This document shows, piece by piece, positions 8,406 through 12,640 of a stretch of DNA of 12,640 nucleotides; within the stretch, counting starts at the first letter, position 1; the number at the start of each line of letters is the position of its first letter. The position numbers and the translations under genes are program-made. The stretch is from CAYZQE01 sp964480635 (GTDB lineage Bacteria; Pseudomonadota; Gammaproteobacteria; GCA-001735895): positions 1-12,640 of the forward strand of contig CAYZQE010000069.1 of assembly GCA_964480635.1 (NCBI GenBank), written 5' to 3'. The notes below the pieces were generated by a model. The model saw only the letters and a program-made list of their open reading frames with translations, searched no databases and was not told the origin of the DNA.

Positions 8406-8434
8406 ATTATAGTTCTGTCTTTCCTTATTTTTTA
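8406..8434 (-). promoter_or_regulatory. Possible promoter for rng
   Basis: A consensus -10 hexamer, TATAAT, lies at 8406-8411 in the 141-base gap between rlmH and rng. The hexamer 17 bases upstream, TAAAAA, matches the -35 consensus at only three positions. It would give a leader of about 65-70 bases. The gap is very AT-rich, so a TATAAT may be accidental. Confidence 0.3.
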
Positions 8435-8468
8435 TTTTAAGCGCTTATTTTAAATAGCGCGACAAAAT
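8434..8468 (-). other. Imperfect dyad after rlmH
   Basis: ATTTT and AAAAT form outer arms and GCGCT and AGCGC form inner arms around an AT-rich centre, just after the rlmH stop. In the minus direction it is followed by A-rich sequence and not a T-run, so it does not look like an intrinsic terminator. It could still protect the 3' end of the upstream operon mRNA. Confidence 0.3.
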
Positions 8469-8473
8469 CAGTC

Positions 8474-8947
8474 TTAACCTTCTCTATGGTAAGGATGGCC
8501 TTTATATAGGCTAAATGCACGATATAACTGCTCCACCAAGACGACACGAGCAAGACCATGAGGCATGGTCATTTTACCTAAGGATATAAATTGATGAGAT
8601 GCAGCTTTAGCATCTTCAGATAAACCATCAGGCCCTCCTAATAAAAAACTAACCTGATTTGTTTCTAACATCCATTTTTCAAGTTGAGCAGCCCATTCTT
8701 TAGTGCTCCACTGCTTCCCCTTTTCATCCAAAGACACGACAATTCCTTGCGTTGGTAAATGCTGCTGTTGCTTTTTCCACTCAGCAGATTGTAACTTTTC
8801 GATATGTTTATTATTTTTTCTAGCGGCAACCGCTACTTCGAACAGCTGAATAGCCATTTCACGCGGCATTCTTTTTTGATATTCACTAAACGCATCATTC
8901 ACCCATTTTGGCATTTTCTGCCCAACAGCAATGATATTTAGCTTCAT
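8474..8947 (-). CDS. rlmH: 23S rRNA (pseudouridine1915-N3)-methyltransferase RlmH
   Basis: RlmH is a SPOUT-class enzyme that uses S-adenosylmethionine to methylate pseudouridine 1915 of 23S rRNA in assembled 70S ribosomes, at the subunit interface. It has 157 residues, against 155 in E. coli. The knotted SAM-binding site is visible as FLLGGPDGLS at 101-110, and the conserved VLVEQLYRAFS segment and HPYHREG tail (151-157) are complete. It starts 12 bases after rsfS, a neighbour in most bacteria, and closes the holA-proA-nadD-rsfS-rlmH run. Confidence 0.97.
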   Translation of the reverse strand: MKLNIIAVGQKMPKWVNDAFSEYQKRMPREMAIQLFEVAVAARKNNKHIEKLQSAEWKKQQQHLPTQGIVVSLDEKGKQWSTKEWAAQLEKWMLETNQVSFLLGGPDGLSEDAKAASHQFISLGKMTMPHGLARVVLVEQLYRAFSLYKGHPYHREG

Positions 8948-8959
8948 AGATAACCGACT

Positions 8960-9289
8960 TTATGAACCCCAAAGTTCTTCTAAATTATAATATTCACGTC
9001 CTTGCGCTGTCATGACATGCGCAACGACATCGCCCAAATCAACTAAAACCCAATCTGCATCTGCTTCACCTTCGACACCTAAAGCAGGACAGCCTTCTTT
9101 TTTTGCTTTTTCTGCAATGGTTTGTGCAATTGATTTCACATGACGGGTTGATGTGCCCGTGACAAATACCATCACATCAGTAAAGGTTGATTTACCCTTA
9201 ACTTGAAGCACGCTAATGTCTTTGCCTTTTAAATCGTCGGCGCTCTCAGTAACCCATTGAGTTAGGTCTTTTACATTACAATCGGACAT
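8960..9289 (-). CDS. rsfS: Ribosome silencing factor RsfS
   Basis: RsfS binds ribosomal protein uL14 on the large subunit and blocks joining of the subunits, damping translation in stationary phase or starvation. The 109 residues match the compact family (DUF143/Iojap). Characteristic blocks are VFVTGTSTRHVKSIA at about 41-55, the DWVLVDLGDVVAHVM segment at 79-93 and the closing REYYNLEELWG. Its ATG overlaps the nadD stop as TAATG, so its expression is likely coupled to nadD. Confidence 0.96.
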   Translation of the reverse strand: MSDCNVKDLTQWVTESADDLKGKDISVLQVKGKSTFTDVMVFVTGTSTRHVKSIAQTIAEKAKKEGCPALGVEGEADADWVLVDLGDVVAHVMTAQGREYYNLEELWGS

Positions 9290-9909
9290 TAAATTTTGTT
9301 GCTCACATATAAACTATTAGATTGCATAAATTCTAACACAGGCTGAGGTAAAAATTGTGTTATTGCTTGCTTATTAGCACTATTTTCTCGAATAAAACTA
9401 GCGCTACAAGGCACTGGCTTAACCTCTAATAAAATAATGCAACCCGTTACCTTGTCTGACAGCAGGCTCACATCATTAACAAGGTGCTGATTAAATTGAG
9501 TTTGAGTGCAATTTTGACTTGGACGCTGACACACTACGATATGACAATAATCTAAAATTTGCTCCGATTGATGCCACTGATGCAAGCCATTAAAAGCATC
9601 AGTACCTAATATTAAAACCCATTTATCTGATGTTTTTTGGGTCAAATATTTTAAAGTGTCAATCATGTATGACGCGCCGCCACGATCAACTTCGGACAAG
9701 TTAAGTTTTAAATGCGCTTGATCTTTAATGGCCAAATGCAACATTGCTAAACGCTGCTGTATTGATGCACTTGGCACATCACGATGCACCGGGGTATGAC
9801 AAGGCAGCAAGTGAACCGCTTCTAAATTTAGAAACTGAAATACGTCTTGAGCTATGGATAAATGCCCACGATGGATTGGGTTAAAAGTGCCCCCTAACAA
9901 GCCCAGCAT
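9289..9909 (-). CDS. nadD: Nicotinate-nucleotide adenylyltransferase
   Basis: NadD transfers AMP from ATP to nicotinate mononucleotide, giving deamido-NAD in the NAD pathway of the cytoplasm. At 206 residues it is close to the E. coli enzyme (213). The nucleotidyltransferase signature GGTFNPIHRGH is at 6-16, with the HxGH histidines at 13 and 16. The C-terminal ATP-binding motif, usually SSTxIR, appears as SASFIR at about 169-174. The start overlaps the proA stop as TAATG, and the stop overlaps the rsfS start in the same way. Confidence 0.96.
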   Translation of the reverse strand: MLGLLGGTFNPIHRGHLSIAQDVFQFLNLEAVHLLPCHTPVHRDVPSASIQQRLAMLHLAIKDQAHLKLNLSEVDRGGASYMIDTLKYLTQKTSDKWVLILGTDAFNGLHQWHQSEQILDYCHIVVCQRPSQNCTQTQFNQHLVNDVSLLSDKVTGCIILLEVKPVPCSASFIRENSANKQAITQFLPQPVLEFMQSNSLYVSNKI

Positions 9910-11168
9910 TAGCTGCGTATGTGGCCATCACCATAAACAATATACTTTTGACTGGTTAAACCTTCTAGGCCAACTGGGCCACGCACATGAATTTTATCGG
10001 TGCTAATACCAATTTCTGCACCTAAGCCATATTCAAAACCATCGGCAAACCCAGTAGAACTGTTAATCATTACCGAGCTAGAATCGACACGCTTTAAAAA
10101 CTCGCGGGCTTTAGTGTAATTTTCAGTCACGATGCTATCGGTATGATGCGAGCCATGGTGATTAATATGTTCAATCGCCTCATTCATATCATCGACTAAC
10201 TTGATGGATAAGATAGGCGCTAGATATTCAGTATCCCAATCACTATCACTGGCAGCAACAATTTGATTAGAAAGCTTTATGGCATTTTCACAACCTCGCA
10301 ACTCGACGCCTTTTTCAAGATACATTTCAATTAGGTTCGGCAACACGTCATTGGCAATCCCTTTTGCCACTAATAATGTTTCCATCGCATTACACACACC
10401 ATAGCGACGTGTTTTTGAATTAAACGCAATATCAATGGCTTTTTTCACATCACCTTGGTCATCAATATAAACATGGCAAATACCATCAAGGTGTTTAATA
10501 ACAGGAACGCGAGAATCATTAGCCACGCGCTCAGTTAAACTTTTACCGCCGCGCGGGATTAATACATCAATAAACTCTTTCATCACTAGCATTTGCGCCA
10601 CAACTTCACGGTCTTTGGTACCGACTACTTGCACTACATATTGATTAATATTGGCTGCTTTTAAGCCGAGTTTAATGCACTGAGCAATAGCTTGATTTGA
10701 ATGTATAGCCTCTTTACCACCGCGTAAAATACTGGCGTTACCCGACTTTAGGCATAAGGCAGCGGCATCAATGGTCACATTAGGCCGAGATTCATAAATA
10801 ATACCAATAACCCCTAATGGCACACGCATTTTCCCAAGTTGAATACCTGATGGCAGCATCTTCATATCTTGTATTTCGCCAACAGGGTCAGGCAAGGCTA
10901 TAATTTGCCTCAAGCCCTCAATCATGCCCTCTATACGCTCATCATCTAAGGCTAAACGATCTAACAGTGCGGCATCTAAGCCATTGGCTTCGCCGGCTTG
11001 AATATCTTTGGCATTAGCTTCTTTAATTTGCCCTCTAGAGCGATTCAGCTCATTGGCTATTTCGTGTAACGCTTGGTTTTTTTCTGCTGTTGTTGCTTGT
11101 GCAATCAGTGCCGAGGCCTTGCGCGCGCGCTCACCCATGCTTTGCATCATATCTGCAATGGTCGTCAT
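9909..11168 (-). CDS. proA: Gamma-glutamyl phosphate reductase
   Basis: ProA uses NADPH to reduce gamma-glutamyl phosphate to glutamate semialdehyde, the second step of proline synthesis in the cytoplasm. From the ATG at 11168 it has 419 residues, against 417 in E. coli. The frame is open to a TTG at 11192, but an AAGGAG nine bases before the ATG and the family length favour 11168. The catalytic cysteine is Cys259 in RRYGVCNAMETLL, and the IIYESRPNVTIDAAALCLKSGN block (about 123-144) is typical. It begins two bases after holA and overlaps nadD. The partner kinase gene proB is not in the window. Placement of proA before nadD is also known from Pseudomonas. Confidence 0.97.
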   Translation of the reverse strand: MTTIADMMQSMGERARKASALIAQATTAEKNQALHEIANELNRSRGQIKEANAKDIQAGEANGLDAALLDRLALDDERIEGMIEGLRQIIALPDPVGEIQDMKMLPSGIQLGKMRVPLGVIGIIYESRPNVTIDAAALCLKSGNASILRGGKEAIHSNQAIAQCIKLGLKAANINQYVVQVVGTKDREVVAQMLVMKEFIDVLIPRGGKSLTERVANDSRVPVIKHLDGICHVYIDDQGDVKKAIDIAFNSKTRRYGVCNAMETLLVAKGIANDVLPNLIEMYLEKGVELRGCENAIKLSNQIVAASDSDWDTEYLAPILSIKLVDDMNEAIEHINHHGSHHTDSIVTENYTKAREFLKRVDSSSVMINSSTGFADGFEYGLGAEIGISTDKIHVRGPVGLEGLTSQKYIVYGDGHIRS

Positions 11169-11170
11169 TT

Positions 11171-12208
11171 TTAAAAGCTCCTTAATCCACAAAAACTATT
11201 CACTAACTCTAACATATCTAAGTTATCTAGATCTGCGGAAAGAGGCTTTAACTTAACGTAATTTGGATGACGACGTTGCTGCCCTTTTTCTATGCGATCA
11301 ATTTTCGCACACTGCTGTATCAGGCCATTAATTTGATCGCCGGTTAATCGGTTAGCGGCTTGTGTATACAGCCGCTTTTTAGAATCCCAAACACGTAATT
11401 GCAGCCATACTTTTGCCAATAACTGAGCATTATTAAGCACCGGTTTAACCCTGCTTAAAATATCAACATTACCTTTTAATGCATTCATTAACGTTAAGTT
11501 AGCGACACCTTCTGCTTGTTGGTTTTTTAAAATTTTTACCGCTCGTTTGGCATCACCTAACAAACAGCAATCTGCCAGTTCATATTGGGTGAAACGTGCT
11601 TGATTTGCGACGCTTGTTGCTACTTGCTCTAATGATAGCGCTTCGCCTGCTGCAAATATAAGCAATAATTTTTCTAGCTCTTGATCCGCTGCTAGTAAAT
11701 TACCTTCTGTTCTATCGGCTAAAAAACGAATTGCATCAGGTGCTAAATTAAGCCCTTTTTGCTGAGATCGCTGAGTCAACCAAGTGATTAATTGATTGGC
11801 ATAAATAGGCTTAAGCTCAATAATTTGCCCTACCTTTTTAATGTTTTTACACCATGCGCTATTTTTAGTCTTCGTATCAAGTTTTGGCATGGACAAAATA
11901 ATCACATCATCTGCAGATGCTTGTTTACACAATTCAGCAATGCCTTTAGCACCTGCCACGCCTGGCTTAGCCGAGTAAAACTGATAAATAGTTAAAGATT
12001 GCATTGAAAACAACGACATATTAGAAGAGCCTTCTTGCGCCTGCCAATCAAAGCCCTGCTCTACATATAAGGTTTTAATGTCTTCGAAACCCGCACTACG
12101 AAAGCCTTTTCGCGTAGCATCAAGGTAATCTCGAATTAGCAAAGGCTCATCACTTGAAAGCAATATAATTGCTGTACTGGGAGTTGGTGAAAGTGATTCT
12201 AGAGACAC
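11171..12208 (-). CDS. holA: DNA polymerase III delta subunit
   Basis: HolA (delta) is the subunit of the clamp loader that opens the beta sliding clamp during replication. The 345 residues are close to E. coli (343). The N-terminal AAA+-like fold begins at ILLSSDEPLLIRDYLDATRKGF (about 15-36), the equivalent of the family's LLxGDEPLL motif. The middle has the conserved ADRTEGNLLAADQELEKL at about 175-192. The start is a GTG at 12208 with no visible Shine-Dalgarno sequence; an in-frame stop lies three codons upstream, so no longer start exists. The N-terminus is several residues shorter than usual before the DEPLL motif. Many relatives have leuS and lptE just upstream; here there is 431 bases of noncoding-looking DNA. 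It probably leads the operon that continues into proA. Confidence 0.94.
   Translation of the reverse strand: MSLESLSPTPSTAIILLSSDEPLLIRDYLDATRKGFRSAGFEDIKTLYVEQGFDWQAQEGSSNMSLFSMQSLTIYQFYSAKPGVAGAKGIAELCKQASADDVIILSMPKLDTKTKNSAWCKNIKKVGQIIELKPIYANQLITWLTQRSQQKGLNLAPDAIRFLADRTEGNLLAADQELEKLLLIFAAGEALSLEQVATSVANQARFTQYELADCCLLGDAKRAVKILKNQQAEGVANLTLMNALKGNVDILSRVKPVLNNAQLLAKVWLQLRVWDSKKRLYTQAANRLTGDQINGLIQQCAKIDRIEKGQQRRHPNYVKLKPLSADLDNLDMLELVNSFCGLRSF
11178..11183 (-). promoter_or_regulatory. Ribosome binding site of proA
   Basis: AAGGAG, nine bases before the ATG at 11168 and inside the last codons of holA. It decides the proA start against the upstream in-frame TTG at 11192. Confidence 0.8.
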
Positions 12209-12232
12209 TATATTTTAGTTTTAGATAAAAAC

Positions 12233-12262
12233 ATTATGCTATCGTGTTCTTGATGTTTTTAA
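12233..12262 (-). promoter_or_regulatory. Possible promoter for the holA operon
   Basis: A -10-like CATAAT (5 of 6) lies at 12233-12238 and a -35-like TTAAAA (4 of 6) at 12257-12262, separated by 18 bases. Transcription would start about 20 bases before the GTG of holA, giving a very short leader. The terminator further upstream means that a promoter is needed somewhere in this stretch. Confidence 0.4.
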
Positions 12263-12358
12263 TAGGTTAAATGCACCAACTAGATTGTCTGATTTTAAAT
12301 AACATGCACAACCGCCATTCATGGCGTAAAGGCCGACAGCTCTGGACATTTTAGGCAT
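12239..12358 (-). other. Doubtful 39-codon frame between terminator and holA
   Basis: An ATG at 12358 directly behind the terminator T-run opens 39 codons, starting MPKMSRAVGLYAMNGG. A GAGGG seven bases upstream could act as a ribosome binding site, but it is part of the terminator stem. The product resembles nothing I recognise. It contains the small perfect hairpin CGCCAT-TC-ATGGCG at 12313-12326. It could be a decayed gene fragment or chance. Confidence 0.15.
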
Positions 12359-12392
12359 AAAAAAACCCTCACACCCAAAGGGTGTGAGGGTT
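12359..12392 (-). terminator. Strong intrinsic terminator upstream of holA
   Basis: CCCTCACACCC (12366-12376) and GGGTGTGAGGG (12380-12390) are perfect 11-base arms around a 3-base loop, extended by two A-T pairs. In the minus direction the stem is followed by seven T residues (12359-12365 on the other strand). This would end transcription arriving from beyond the right edge and separates it from holA. The plus direction lacks a T-run of that length. Confidence 0.88.
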
Positions 12393-12640
12393 AAATACCT
12401 GCTTCTTTCATTCTACGGCTTCCTGCTAGGCTTCTTGCCTATGTGCAAAGTTCCATTTCACGTCCATTACTCAAATCATTCAAGTATGGTCAGTATAATA
12501 CTGATGAGCTTATTATTTGCATAGGGGTGTTAGACATACAACTCGTACGAATAAAAAGTTGCTGAGTGTAGGGCAATTACTACAAGCGACTTTTAAACTA
12601 AAAATCTAATATAAAAACACTCATTTAACATTCAAAGTTA
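12393..12640. other. Gene-free right edge with small palindromes
   Basis: With 12209-12392 this makes 431 bases without a convincing gene. The minus strand has only short frames; one of 15 codons (12391-12438, ending RRMKEAGI) stops exactly where the terminator stem begins, which is how the last codons of a decayed gene would look. A small hairpin, TAGGC-TTCTT-GCCTA, lies at 12427-12441. A 15-base palindrome, TCAGTAT-A-ATACTGA, lies at 12490-12504 and contains a TATAAT on the plus strand. No tRNA or known small RNA was recognised. Confidence 0.45.

Noticed and set aside
11169..11192. Longer proA starting at the TTG at 11192
   Set aside because: It would overlap holA and add eight residues absent from the family; the ATG at 11168 has a good AAGGAG at nine bases.
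12271..12354. 27-codon plus-strand frame ending RKGRQLWTF before the hairpin
   Set aside because: Very short, no ribosome binding site, no recognised family, and the hairpin lacks a T-run on this strand.
12266..12396. Integron attC-like core sites (GTTAAAT at 12266 and 12390)
   Set aside because: The seven-base GTTRRRY motif is common in AT-rich DNA; no matching inverse core pairs or attC-like folding were seen.

Overview
This window is a block of conserved chromosomal housekeeping genes from a gammaproteobacterium of fairly low GC (about 40% by eye). All ten confident genes lie on the minus strand, so transcription runs from the right edge to the left. The rng - yhdP - nitrilase - tldD order and the nadD - rsfS - rlmH cluster are classic for this class. 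A marine or sulfur/methylotroph-like lineage (for example Piscirickettsiaceae or Thiotrichales) is only a guess from base composition and protein flavour.

Right part (8474-12208): holA (DNA polymerase III delta), proA (proline synthesis), nadD (NAD synthesis), rsfS (ribosome silencing) and rlmH (23S rRNA pseudouridine methylation) are packed with gaps of 2, -1, -1 and 12 bases and probably form one operon. Middle (6839-8332): rng (RNase G) follows a 141-base gap and has its own strong ribosome binding site. Left part (222-6637): yhdP (AsmA-like envelope lipid transport), a small exported protein of unknown function, a carbon-nitrogen hydrolase and tldD (metalloprotease subunit) are joined by overlaps of 14 and 1 bases and a gap of 11.

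The unexplained DNA lies in three places. The 431 bases right of holA (12209-12640) hold no recognisable gene. They carry a strong minus-strand terminator, small palindromes and tiny open frames where many relatives have lptE and leuS. The 201 bases between rng and yhdP hold two families of imperfect direct repeats, overlapping palindromes, a long hairpin and a possible 60-codon frame whose ATG overlaps the rng stop. The 221 bases after tldD hold a three-unit CTCTGTG-type repeat. I saw no rRNA, tRNA, CRISPR array or intact mobile element, and no convincing new multigene system; the most interesting points are the small exported protein and the repeat-rich gaps.
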